Below are positions 6,268 to 13,538 of a DNA stretch of 22,244 bases, in pieces. Numbering within the stretch: position 1 is the first letter of the stretch; the number at the start of each line of letters is the position of its first letter. This DNA comes from DASVHS01 sp038244815 (GTDB taxonomy: Bacteria > Acidobacteriota > Thermoanaerobaculia > Gp7-AA8), in NCBI GenBank assembly GCA_038244815.1, contig JBBRTB010000043.1:1-22244 (forward strand), written 5' to 3'. Below the pieces are notes generated by a model. The model was not told the DNA's origin and did no database searches. It saw only the letters and a program-made list of their open reading frames with translations. A program made the position numbers and the translations under genes.

Positions 6268-7676
6268 CAGTGATTTCCTCGTCTTTCCGCGGTTGTCCCC
6301 TGCGACTGAGTCGTCGCTGGTGCAAAGCTTCTTTGACCTTCCATGTCGATGCCGCTGAGCGCACGATCGAGATTGGTGCGCGCAAGCCAGTAGTCACGCT
6401 GCGAGTCGATGTAGTTGCGGCGCGCATCGAGTTCGTTCTGCTTTGCCTGCAGGAGCTGGAAGATCCCGACGAGCATCGCGTTCTGCTCGAGCTGCGTGAG
6501 ATCGACGATTCTCTTTCGGCGCGGGAGTACGACATCGCGGTAGTAATCAACGCGGCCGCGCGCAGCGAGCAACGCCTGGTGCGCCGCTCTGGCCTGAGAA
6601 CCTGCCGACGCGAGAAGCGACGCCAGCGTCTGTTGCCTGAGGAGAAGCTGGGCTTCCGCGCGCGTACGTGCCGCAGTACCGCGATTGAAAATCGGGATCG
6701 GCACCTCCACGGATGGCCCGGTCGTGGTGACGCCATCGGATTCATGCTCCCGGTGCGCGCCAACACTGATGTTGCCGATACCTGTTGCCCGCGCGGTTGG
6801 CAGCAGACGCTGTGCAGCTTCCACCTGGCGTTGTGCCGCGGCGATGTCGAGGCGGCGCGTCGCAAGCATCTGCTGAATCTCCTGCTCGCTCGGTTCTGCC
6901 GCCGGTAGCTGCGGGAATTCCGTGCGAATCTTCCAGTCAGCGGACGCATTGCGAAGTCCCATGTCGCGGATCAGCGCCTCGCGTCGAAGGAGAACATCTT
7001 CTTCGCTTCGCGACAGGTCGATCTTGGCCTGCTCGTACATGGCCTGCTCGTTTTCCAGATCGAGGTCGGTGATGTTGCCGGCGTCATGCTGCCGCTGTGC
7101 GAGTTCTGCCGAAGCGCGCGCCGATTCGACGGCGACACGGTCTGTTGAAAGATGTTGTGTCGCCGCGACCAGGTCATAGAAGTCGCTGCGCACATCCGCG
7201 GCGACTCCGAGAATCTCTGACGAGACGCGAGACTGTGCCGCCTCAAAGGCGGCGCGGCCGGCGCTCCGGCGGCGCGGAAGCTGAATGAGATCGAAAAGTG
7301 ACTCGATGATCGAGAGTTCGAACGGCTTTGATGGCGAGGCCGGGAATCGGAATTCGGCGCCGAAGATCGGATTCCGGACCGTACTCGCTTCGATCAGATC
7401 GGCGCGCGCCAGTCCAAGGTCCGCGAGCGCGACTTGCACTCGAGGATTGTTGACAAAAGCGATTGCCACCACTCGGTCGGCATCGATCTCTCCCTGCAGC
7501 ATGCTCTGAAGTCGTTCGTCGTCGGTGATTGCGGCAGAACTGCGGACGTCAACCGATTGGCTGGTGCGGAGTGCAACCTGGCGCTGTACATCAGCAACAC
7601 CGGCATCGCGCGGTATCGTCGCGCAACCACCCGCGAAGATGGCTAAAAGCCCGGCTATCGTGAGAGGCGTCTTCAT
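6267..7676 (-). CDS. TolC/CusC-like outer-membrane efflux lipoprotein
   Basis: A 469-aa protein of the outer-membrane efflux (OEP) family. A lipoprotein signal ends in the lipobox AGGC with C18. The rest has the two repeated OEP halves: long alpha-helical segments rich in Ala, Gln, Arg and Glu (for example SRVSSEILGVAADVRSDFYDLVAAT and LLQAKQNELDARRNYIDSQRDYWLAR), with conserved NPxxxxxL/NP and PIPIFNRG positions. Such proteins form trimeric channels for heavy-metal or drug pumps. No RND pump or membrane-fusion partner is nearby, so it would have to borrow one or work differently. The start at 7676 is set by the ATGA overlap with the upstream lipoprotein gene; the frame is open further upstream but only as a shadow of that gene. 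Confidence 0.92.
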   Translation of the reverse strand: MKTPLTIAGLLAIFAGGCATIPRDAGVADVQRQVALRTSQSVDVRSSAAITDDERLQSMLQGEIDADRVVAIAFVNNPRVQVALADLGLARADLIEASTVRNPIFGAEFRFPASPSKPFELSIIESLFDLIQLPRRRSAGRAAFEAAQSRVSSEILGVAADVRSDFYDLVAATQHLSTDRVAVESARASAELAQRQHDAGNITDLDLENEQAMYEQAKIDLSRSEEDVLLRREALIRDMGLRNASADWKIRTEFPQLPAAEPSEQEIQQMLATRRLDIAAAQRQVEAAQRLLPTARATGIGNISVGAHREHESDGVTTTGPSVEVPIPIFNRGTAARTRAEAQLLLRQQTLASLLASAGSQARAAHQALLAARGRVDYYRDVVLPRRKRIVDLTQLEQNAMLVGIFQLLQAKQNELDARRNYIDSQRDYWLARTNLDRALSGIDMEGQRSFAPATTQSQGTTAERRGNH

Positions 7677-8380
7677 TGCTGGTCGCCTCCGGAAGGAGGA
7701 TGAACATGAGGCGCTGACTGCGATTTCGCCGGAGGCGAGGCCATGCCACCGCTCCTTCCGGAGCGTGCTTTTGACGCTTCGGAGACGGCGGCGGGCGCGG
7801 GTTGGTCGAAGGCGTCCGGCTGAAGAGTCGACGACGGATTGAGTTGAGAGATGCCGGAACTGCTGGAAGGCGCAGCGGCGATGACGGGTGCCGGAGCGGC
7901 AGCTCCGTGTTGCATTCCGGGCATGTTCGCCATCGTTTGTCCCGCCCCATCCTTCATCCCCGGCATGCTGGCCATCGCCTGACTCGTCCCGTGCCGTGGT
8001 TGCGAGTGATCCATTCCAGTCATGGAGCCGCCTTCCATGTTCATTCCGGCCATCGACCCATGCTGCATGTTCATTGTTTCTGTCGTGCCACTCTGCATCC
8101 GCCCGTGACCCATGTTCGGCATGGCGGTGGAGTTCTTCGCCATGACCATTCCGGGCATCGAGCCGTGATCCATCACGGTCGGCTCCGAAGAGGCAATGGG
8201 AGCCGCCTGTTCGTGCGTGTGTCCGCCGTGCGTATGGCCGCCCGCACTGACGTCCTTTCCTTGCGCGACGGCATCGCGATACGCCGTGGCACTCTTGCTT
8301 GCGATGCTTGGCTTTCCGCCGCACGCGGCGAGAACGACAGTGGCGATGGCGGTGATCGCGAAACTGCAAGAACGTCTCAT
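7673..8380 (-). CDS. Met/His-rich periplasmic lipoprotein, probable copper binder
   Basis: A 235-aa lipoprotein (lipobox LAAC, C20). Residues about 48-55 carry GGHTHGGHTH, and residues about 69-160 hold some 20 methionines in repeats of the type SMPGM, MNMQHG and SMTGMDHSQ, interleaved with His, Gly and Asp. This resembles the copper-binding parts of CopB/PcoB N termini and other copper-tolerance proteins, which gather Cu(I) by thioether and imidazole ligands. The C terminus is low-complexity, rich in Ser, Ala and Pro, and ends in His-Val-His near residue 227. AGGGAG about 6 nt upstream supports the ATG at 8380. The stop overlaps the next start (ATGA). No enzymatic fold is apparent; metal buffering at a membrane is inference. 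Confidence 0.85.
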   Translation of the reverse strand: MRRSCSFAITAIATVVLAACGGKPSIASKSATAYRDAVAQGKDVSAGGHTHGGHTHEQAAPIASSEPTVMDHGSMPGMVMAKNSTAMPNMGHGRMQSGTTETMNMQHGSMAGMNMEGGSMTGMDHSQPRHGTSQAMASMPGMKDGAGQTMANMPGMQHGAAAPAPVIAAAPSSSSGISQLNPSSTLQPDAFDQPAPAAVSEASKARSGRSGGMASPPAKSQSAPHVHPPSGGDQQ

Positions 8381-8507
8381 CAGGGACTCCCTGCGAACCG
8401 CCGGCGCGCGGCGGAATCACTCAAACGTCGAAGTGGGAGGAGGAGTGAGTGCTCGGCTACGCAGCCGTTTCCGTGCGCGACTCAGTGGCACTCGTTTGGA
8501 GGGAGGA

Positions 8508-8912
8508 TCAGATGCGGAATGTAGCGATGAGTAGCCGGTGTAACCCTATGTCCTGGTCGCAGCGGATTGCGCCGAGAGAAATGAAGCTGCGATGTGCGAC
8601 CGGCGAGAATCGCCAATGCATCAGAGCGAAGGTGTCGCCGCGTTTCGCCGGCTGTCTCGTCGTGAGTGTCGTGATCAGCGATGGTCCGCTCACTTGCTGC
8701 TTCGGTGATGCGGGTGGCGCCGGGTGGTGATCGTCGCCTCCGTCATCGTGGCCGCCATGGAGCATCTCGACCGCCATATGACAGAGCGGTAGTGTGCGAT
8801 GCAGCGCCTTATGGAACGGCAGCACGCAGCAACCAAAGATGAAAATGGCGGCGAGCGCGAGCGGAATCGTCGATCCGACGATCCATGCCGCTGCAACAAC
8901 TGTCCGTTTCAC
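8508..8912 (-). CDS. His-rich single-span membrane protein, 134 aa
   Basis: An unrecognised 134-aa protein. Residues 1-30 form one hydrophobic helix ending in CC (28-29). There follow HKALHRTLPLCHMA (34-47) and a His/Asp cluster, LHGGHDDGGDDHH (51-63), a likely metal-binding patch, then a Pro/Ala linker and a basic C terminus. The start is GTG at 8912 with GGAAG 7 nt upstream. It lies 54 nt downstream of the BNR-fold gene and 127 nt upstream of the Met-rich lipoprotein gene on the same strand, so it is probably in the same transcript. The 127-bp gap shows no clear hairpin terminator. The copper link is inferred from composition and neighbours. Confidence 0.68.
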   Translation of the reverse strand: MKRTVVAAAWIVGSTIPLALAAIFIFGCCVLPFHKALHRTLPLCHMAVEMLHGGHDDGGDDHHPAPPASPKQQVSGPSLITTLTTRQPAKRGDTFALMHWRFSPVAHRSFISLGAIRCDQDIGLHRLLIATFRI

Positions 8913-8966
8913 TGGGGCACTTCCGTTGAAATTCTACTCCGGCAGGGGCGGGGCGTAGTTAACTTT

Positions 8967-10163
8967 TCAGAACGTCAACCGTGCGATGCGAACGCGCTTA
9001 TCTTTCGCGGTCTGATCTGTCCACGCGATGAAAACGGTTCGTCCGAGGCTTGCCATTCGGGGAAAGCCTGCGGCGCGAGCCGTGCTGGAACCCGCAACTC
9101 TGATGCTTGGCATCGGCGAATGGTTTCGGCGAATGGCACGTGCCCGGACTTCCGCGCCGCCGGGCCTCTGCTCGATCCAACTGACGACTGCGGTCCTGGG
9201 GTCGAGAAGAACGACGTCTACGCGGCCGACCGGTTGGCCGTCGTCGACCACGATCGGCGCGGCGAACGTCGCGCCTGCGTCAGTCGAGAACGCGGTGTAA
9301 ACGCGCTGACGATCCTCAGCTGCGGTAAACCAGGCCACGGCCACATTGCGCTCCGACGCGGCGATTTGCGGTCCGTTCACCGGACAACCGGTGATCCTCC
9401 ATCCATCCGCATGCACGAGTGCCGGCGTGCTCCAGCCGCTTGAGACTCGCCGTACGAAGGCGACGTCACGGATTTCATCAGCGGATCGGTCGCGATACAC
9501 GATCACAGGTCCGCTCGCCGTGACGGCCATCCCTGTGGTGCAGCACTCGCAGGTACGGGCGTCGAGTTGCGCGTCGGATCGAATGCGGCGGTCGGCGTCA
9601 ATCGTCGCGTACCGCACCGTCATGTCGCCTTCTTCTTTCCCTTCCGGCATGTTGCGGCCGTCCAGCCATGTGGCTGCGACGCCGCCCTGTACCAACGGCG
9701 CAAACGACACAAAACCGTGTTCGTTCTTCTTCCCGTCGCGGTTCAACATGAAGGGCGCGCTCCACGTCCGTCCGGCATCCTTTGAAGTCGCCATCCACAC
9801 GTCATACGCATAGACGCTGTTTCCGCTCTTCTGCAACCAGTGAGCGAACAATGCACCTTTGGTATCTTCGACGATCGAAGGGAAGTCGGCCCAGTTCACG
9901 AAGAAGTCGTTGCGCTCAGCGATCGTTTGTGCGACTGACCAACTACCCGTCGTATAACGAGCGAAGCGGAGGGCGACGCGATCCGTTCCTTTCACAGGTT
10001 CGAGCCAACTCAGGAGAAGCCCCTTCTTCGACGAAGAGAGAAATGGTTCGGCCGCTCCCGCGCCCGTGGGCGACGCGATTGCGTCGATCTGCGCGGGAAG
10101 AGCTTGCATTGCAACGAAGCTCGCCAGCAGTGTCATGGTCAGAATTCGCACGTTTTCGAGCAT
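8967..10163 (-). CDS. Exported BNR/sialidase-fold protein with CECC motif
   Basis: A 398-aa protein with an N-terminal signal-like hydrophobic segment (about 6-24) and a repeated beta-propeller pattern. Asp-box motifs are visible: SKDAGRTW (127-134) and STDAGATF (293-300), as in sialidase/BNR-repeat proteins. It also has CECC (205-208) and a lone C260 in TGCPVNGP; this Cys set recurs in uncharacterised sialidase-like exported proteins and could bind metal or haem-free copper. Sialidase catalytic arginines cannot be assigned by eye, so enzymatic activity is doubtful. The start chosen is ATG at 10163; the frame is open upstream, but that part codes for a decayed ATPase. The gene heads the copper-type operon, 54 nt before the His-rich gene. 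Confidence 0.78.
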   Translation of the reverse strand: MLENVRILTMTLLASFVAMQALPAQIDAIASPTGAGAAEPFLSSSKKGLLLSWLEPVKGTDRVALRFARYTTGSWSVAQTIAERNDFFVNWADFPSIVEDTKGALFAHWLQKSGNSVYAYDVWMATSKDAGRTWSAPFMLNRDGKKNEHGFVSFAPLVQGGVAATWLDGRNMPEGKEEGDMTVRYATIDADRRIRSDAQLDARTCECCTTGMAVTASGPVIVYRDRSADEIRDVAFVRRVSSGWSTPALVHADGWRITGCPVNGPQIAASERNVAVAWFTAAEDRQRVYTAFSTDAGATFAAPIVVDDGQPVGRVDVVLLDPRTAVVSWIEQRPGGAEVRARAIRRNHSPMPSIRVAGSSTARAAGFPRMASLGRTVFIAWTDQTAKDKRVRIARLTF

Positions 10164-10171
10164 CTCACGAT

Positions 10172-10642
10172 TCAGACCATGACGGACATGGGCGTTGCGA
10201 GTCCGAGCGCGCAGAGGGCATGCCATGATGATCAGAGCGACGGCGATGACCGTGAGAACAAACCATGCCGAGACTTTGTCCGCCAGCTCTGGATCGGCGC
10301 GGGGCTTCGCCCCTGCGACACCATGTTCACGATCTGAGCGAGCAGGGTGTCCGCTCCGACTCGCTGCGCGCGCATCACAAGCGAACCGGTGGAGTTCACG
10401 GTCGCGCCGATCAACTTGCTGGCGCTCTCCTTTTCGACCGGAATCGGTTCTCTGGTGACCATCGATCATCAACGTTGCTCTGTCCTTCGACCACCACGCC
10501 ATCGACGGAAATCTTCTCGCCAGATCGAACGCGCAGCCTCATACCAGCGGCACCTGTTGGAGGGAATACCGGTCTCGGTGCCGTCATCGTTCACACGATG
10601 CGCTGTCTTCGGCGCAAGGCCGAGCAACGCGCGGATGGCCGC
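10172..10642 (-). pseudogene. copA: Fragment of CopA-type copper P-type ATPase
   Basis: In order on the minus strand, different frames encode consecutive parts of a P1B ATPase: AIRALLGLAPKTA (from 10639), MRLRVRSGEKISVDGVVVEG (from 10542), MVTREPIPVEKE and GATVNSTGSLVMRA (to about 10260), LADKVSAWFV (about 10240), and LCALGLATPMSVMV ending in TGA (10172-10174). These match the actuator domain through the CPC copper-translocation motif region. At least four frame changes separate them, and the phosphatase TGE has become TRE. The N-terminal metal-binding domain and first helices and the whole phosphorylation domain (DKTGT) are missing. The piece is flush against the stop of the WYL gene on one side and the start of the BNR-fold gene on the other, so recombination probably trimmed it. 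The conserved residues left suggest fairly recent loss. Confidence 0.85.
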
Positions 10643-11614
10643 CTACCTGGAGGTCACGTCCGTCGAGCGCATTCGCTCGATGACCGCGGCCGCGTTGGCA
10701 GCGACGCGCTCGCGCAAAGCGAGCGGCGCGACCACCTCGGCTCGCGCACCGAGCCCCTGCACGTAGAAGCAGGCGTGCTCTTCGTCCTCGAACTCCGTCT
10801 CCAGGGTCACCCAGCCGTCGCTGCCGGCCGGTTCGGCCGTGAGCGGCCTGCCCGTTCGCCAGCTCATGAGCTCTTCCGCTGCGCGCGCCTCCAGCCGGAG
10901 CGTGATGCTCAGGCGCGGATGGCTCTCGCGAAACCGTGCGGACGACGACTTCCAGTACGTGGCCAGATCGAAGCCGGCGGGGCGCTCGATGCCCACGTCG
11001 AGGAGCGTCGCGTTCTCGATTCGCGACACCCGGAACGTGCGGAATCCGTCCGCGCTGTTCGCTACGAGATACCAGCTCGTGCCTTTGGCCACCAGTCCCA
11101 GCGGGTCGACGATGCGGTCGGAGCACTGGCCGGCCCGTTTGCGGTAGCGGATCGAGAGCTTGCGGTCGCGCGACACCGCATCCTGCACGATCGGAAGAAA
11201 GGTGAGGTTCTCCGACACGCCGCGCCAGCCCGCCGTGTCGACGTACAGACGCTGGCGGATGAACGCCGCGCGCGCCCGAAGCGTGACCGGCATCGCCGCC
11301 ATCAGCTTGTCCAGCGCACGCTCGGCGGCCGCGGCCAGGACGCCGTCGCCGATCACGCGCGGCTGCGCCATCAGAAACGCGCGCAACTCCGATTCGTCCA
11401 GTCCGGGCACTTGCGTGCGCCATTCCTCGTCGAGCTGCCATCCGCCGTGAGACCCACGCAATGCCAGGACCGGGACGCCGGCCGCGCTCAACGCCTCGAG
11501 GTCGCGATAGGCCGTGCGGTGCGAGACCTCGAGCCGATCCGCCAACTGGCGCACGGTCATCTTTCCGTTTGCCTGGAGCAGCAGCAGCGTGGAGAGCAAT
11601 CGGTCCGCTCGCAT
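10643..11614 (-). CDS. WYL-domain HTH transcriptional regulator
   Basis: A 323-aa DNA-binding protein. Residues about 3-56 form a winged helix-turn-helix (TVRQLADRLEVSHRTAYRDLEAL, a DeoR/YafY-like recognition helix). Residues about 140-235 are the WYL domain, with the signature W181-Y182-L183 in GTSWYLVA and basic positions around RYRKR. Residues about 245-323 look like the WCX C-terminal extension. Such proteins sense nucleic acids or other ligands and control neighbouring genes. It is divergent from the DinB-family gene, 83 bp apart, and probably controls it and itself. The stop abuts the copA remnant, so the last few residues might come from that junction; this cannot be decided by eye. 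Confidence 0.9.
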   Translation of the reverse strand: MRADRLLSTLLLLQANGKMTVRQLADRLEVSHRTAYRDLEALSAAGVPVLALRGSHGGWQLDEEWRTQVPGLDESELRAFLMAQPRVIGDGVLAAAAERALDKLMAAMPVTLRARAAFIRQRLYVDTAGWRGVSENLTFLPIVQDAVSRDRKLSIRYRKRAGQCSDRIVDPLGLVAKGTSWYLVANSADGFRTFRVSRIENATLLDVGIERPAGFDLATYWKSSSARFRESHPRLSITLRLEARAAEELMSWRTGRPLTAEPAGSDGWVTLETEFEDEEHACFYVQGLGARAEVVAPLALRERVAANAAAVIERMRSTDVTSR

Positions 11615-11639
11615 GGTGAATGAATGGTGACGCTCGAAT

Positions 11640-11658
11640 TATGCCGTGGGATGGCATA
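11640..11658. promoter_or_regulatory. Candidate operator between WYL and DinB genes
   Basis: TATGCC (11640-11645), a 7-bp spacer, and GGCATA (11653-11658) form a perfect 6-bp inverted repeat in the 83-bp divergent gap. It sits 25 bp before the WYL start and 39 bp before the DinB-family start, as expected for an autoregulating WYL repressor. It is inferred from symmetry and position only. Confidence 0.45.
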
Positions 11659-11697
11659 TATCCGCGACTAGAGTTCGCTCTCGACAAGGAGGATCGT

Positions 11698-12192
11698 ATG
11701 AACATCAGGGAAATGCTCCTCGCGCAGCTCGAGCGCGAGTCTCCCGGCACACGCAAAGCGCTCCAGGCCGTGCCGGAAGGAAAAAACGACTGGAAGCCGC
11801 ATCCCAAGTCGATGGCCCTCGGCTCACTGGCCGCACTCGTGGCCAGCATGCCGTCGTGGGTCCCGATGATCGTCGAGCAGAACGAGCTCGATCTGTCCAG
11901 CGGCGCCGGCGGGCAGAAAGCGGTGACCTCGAATCGCGAGCTCCTGCAGATCCACGATCAGGCCATGGAGTCGGCGCGCAAGGCACTGTCGAAGGTCACT
12001 GACGATCAGCTCATGAAGTCGTGGCGTCTACGCTTCGGGGACAAAGTCCTCGATGACCGTCCGCGCCATCTGATCGTGGCCGACACGATCAGCCATCTGG
12101 CGCACCATCGCGGTCAACTGACCGTCTATCTGCGGCTGAACGACCGTCCGGTTCCGGCGATCTACGGCGCCACGGCGGACGAAGGCTGGTAG
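11698..12192 (+). CDS. DinB-family protein lacking first metal-ligand His
   Basis: A 164-aa four-helix-bundle protein of the DinB superfamily, many of which are metal-dependent thiol transferases or hydrolases. AAGGAGG lies 6 nt before ATG 11698 and fixes the start; the frame is open further upstream without a ribosome site. The C-terminal motif HLAHHRGQL (133-141) gives two of the usual three His ligands. The first, normally His in LGxLAxHVAxMPxW, is Leu here (L47, codon CTC against the usual CAC), so catalytic metal binding may be lost or use another residue. The protein is the usual partner of a divergent WYL regulator. Its substrate is unknown. Confidence 0.88.
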   Translation: MNIREMLLAQLERESPGTRKALQAVPEGKNDWKPHPKSMALGSLAALVASMPSWVPMIVEQNELDLSSGAGGQKAVTSNRELLQIHDQAMESARKALSKVTDDQLMKSWRLRFGDKVLDDRPRHLIVADTISHLAHHRGQLTVYLRLNDRPVPAIYGATADEGW

Positions 12193-12209
12193 CCCTCCGA
12201 TCGAGGGTT

Positions 12210-12238
12210 GGGCCGCGCTGCGAGTGGCAGCGCGGCCC
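12210..12238 (+). terminator. Strong hairpin after DinB-family gene
   Basis: A perfect 12-bp GC-rich stem (12210-12221 with 12227-12238) around the 5-nt loop GAGTG lies 17 nt past the DinB-family stop. It is followed by CGCTTCGTT rather than a run of T, so it is a weak or Rho-assisted form of terminator. The next gene starts at 12327; 12239-12326 holds nothing further except its leader. Confidence 0.6.
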
Positions 12239-12326
12239 CGCTTCGTTACAATCGGCTGATGAGTCATCGTCCGTCGTTCGTTCGCCGTCGGCGGGAAGCG
12301 CCGTCCCCGCCGGAGTAGCACCGCGC

Positions 12327-13538
12327 ATGGGACGAGTCGATCCGCCGCGGGTCCTCAACATCGCCGACCTCAGGGTGGCCGCGAAGAAACGTCTGCCCAA
12401 GGTGGTCTTCGATTACATCGACGGCGGCGCGGACACCGAATGGACGATGCGCGAGAACTCGCGCGTATTCGATGACGTGCTGCTCCGTCCCCGCTCGGCC
12501 GTGGCCACTCCCGCCGTCGACCTGCGCACGACGGTCCTGGGCACCGCGGTCGAGCTGCCGTTTCTTCTGGCGCCGGTGGGAAGCTCCCGGATGTTCTATC
12601 CGCGCGGCGAGGAGCTGGCGGCGAAGGCGGCCGGCGAAGCGGGGACGATCTACACGCTCTCGACGCTTTCCGGTTGCGCCGTGCGCGATGTGAAGGCAGC
12701 CACGCCGGGGCCGGTCTGGTACCAGCTCTATCTCGTCGGCGGCCGCGACGTGGCCATGAGCGGGATCGAGCGCGCCAGGAACTGCGGCTGCGCCGCGCTC
12801 GTGGTCACGGTCGACACACCGGTGGCCGGAAATCGCGAGCGCGATCTGCGCAACGGTGCGAAGGAGCTCGTGTCCGGCGCGCCGCTGGCGATGTTCCCGT
12901 ACGTCTTTCAGTTTCTGGCTCGCCCGCGCTGGTTCGCCGCGTACCTTCGGGACGGCGGCCTGATGAGCTTTCCGAACATCGTGCTGGAAGGACGCCCCAT
13001 GCCGTATGCGGATGTCGGCGCGGCGCTCGAACAGTCGATGGTTTCCTGGGACGACTTCAAGTGGATCCGTGAGGCGTGGCAAGGTCCCATCGTGGTGAAG
13101 GGCGTGCACACGGCCGACGACGCCCGCCGCGCCATCGATCACGGTGCGGCCGCTGTGGTCGTCTCGAATCACGGCGGGCGGCAGCTCGACGGCGTCGCAC
13201 CGACGCTGCGCGTCCTGCCCGAGGTGATCGCGGCGTCGGGGGACCGGGTGGAGGTGCTGCTGGACGGCGGCATCCGGAAGGGGAGTGATGTCGTGAAAGC
13301 GCTGTGCGCCGGCGCCCGCGCCGTTCTCATCGGACGCGCGTACGCCTACGGCCTGGGCGCTGCCGGCGAAGCGGGCGTCGGGCGGACGATCGAGATTCTC
13401 CGCACCGGCATCGTGCGCACGATGAAGCTGCTCGGCTGTTCGGCGGTTCGGGATCTCGATCGCTCGTTCGTGCACATCCCGGCCGAGTGGCTCGATGAGC
13501 GTGCCCACGTCGCCGATCCAATTACAATCCGACCATGA
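12327..13538 (+). CDS. FMN-dependent alpha-hydroxy-acid dehydrogenase (LldD-like)
   Basis: A 403-aa flavoprotein of the glycolate oxidase/L-lactate dehydrogenase family, oxidising 2-hydroxy acids such as lactate to 2-oxo acids. The N terminus has VFDYIDGGADTEWTMREN, the family's opening helix. The FMN-binding and active-site signature SNHGGRQLDG (about 279-288) supplies the catalytic His and substrate-binding Arg. DGGIRKGSDVVKALCAGA (about 312-329) and the IGRAYAYGLGA phosphate site complete the TIM barrel. Length is typical. There is no signal peptide, so it is cytoplasmic or membrane-associated. GGAG lies about 12 nt before the ATG. The stop overlaps the next start by ATGA, so it is coupled to the exported peptidase gene. 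The exact substrate cannot be read from sequence. Confidence 0.92.
   Translation: MGRVDPPRVLNIADLRVAAKKRLPKVVFDYIDGGADTEWTMRENSRVFDDVLLRPRSAVATPAVDLRTTVLGTAVELPFLLAPVGSSRMFYPRGEELAAKAAGEAGTIYTLSTLSGCAVRDVKAATPGPVWYQLYLVGGRDVAMSGIERARNCGCAALVVTVDTPVAGNRERDLRNGAKELVSGAPLAMFPYVFQFLARPRWFAAYLRDGGLMSFPNIVLEGRPMPYADVGAALEQSMVSWDDFKWIREAWQGPIVVKGVHTADDARRAIDHGAAAVVVSNHGGRQLDGVAPTLRVLPEVIAASGDRVEVLLDGGIRKGSDVVKALCAGARAVLIGRAYAYGLGAAGEAGVGRTIEILRTGIVRTMKLLGCSAVRDLDRSFVHIPAEWLDERAHVADPITIRP

Noticed and set aside
7677..8420. N-terminal extension of the TolC-like protein
   Set aside because: The frame is open but overlaps the Met-rich lipoprotein gene; the lipobox signal after ATG 7676 and the ATGA overlap define the true start.
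10164..10502. N-terminal extension of the BNR-fold protein
   Set aside because: This part of the frame reads pieces of the copA remnant (ADKVSAWFV) and not a signal peptide.
10265..11623. Plus-strand 452-aa open frame
   Set aside because: Antisense shadow of the WYL regulator and copA remnant, no recognisable domain.
12264..13508. Minus-strand 414-aa open frame
   Set aside because: Antisense shadow of the hydroxy-acid dehydrogenase gene in GC-rich DNA; translation rich in Arg/His/Asp without domain pattern.
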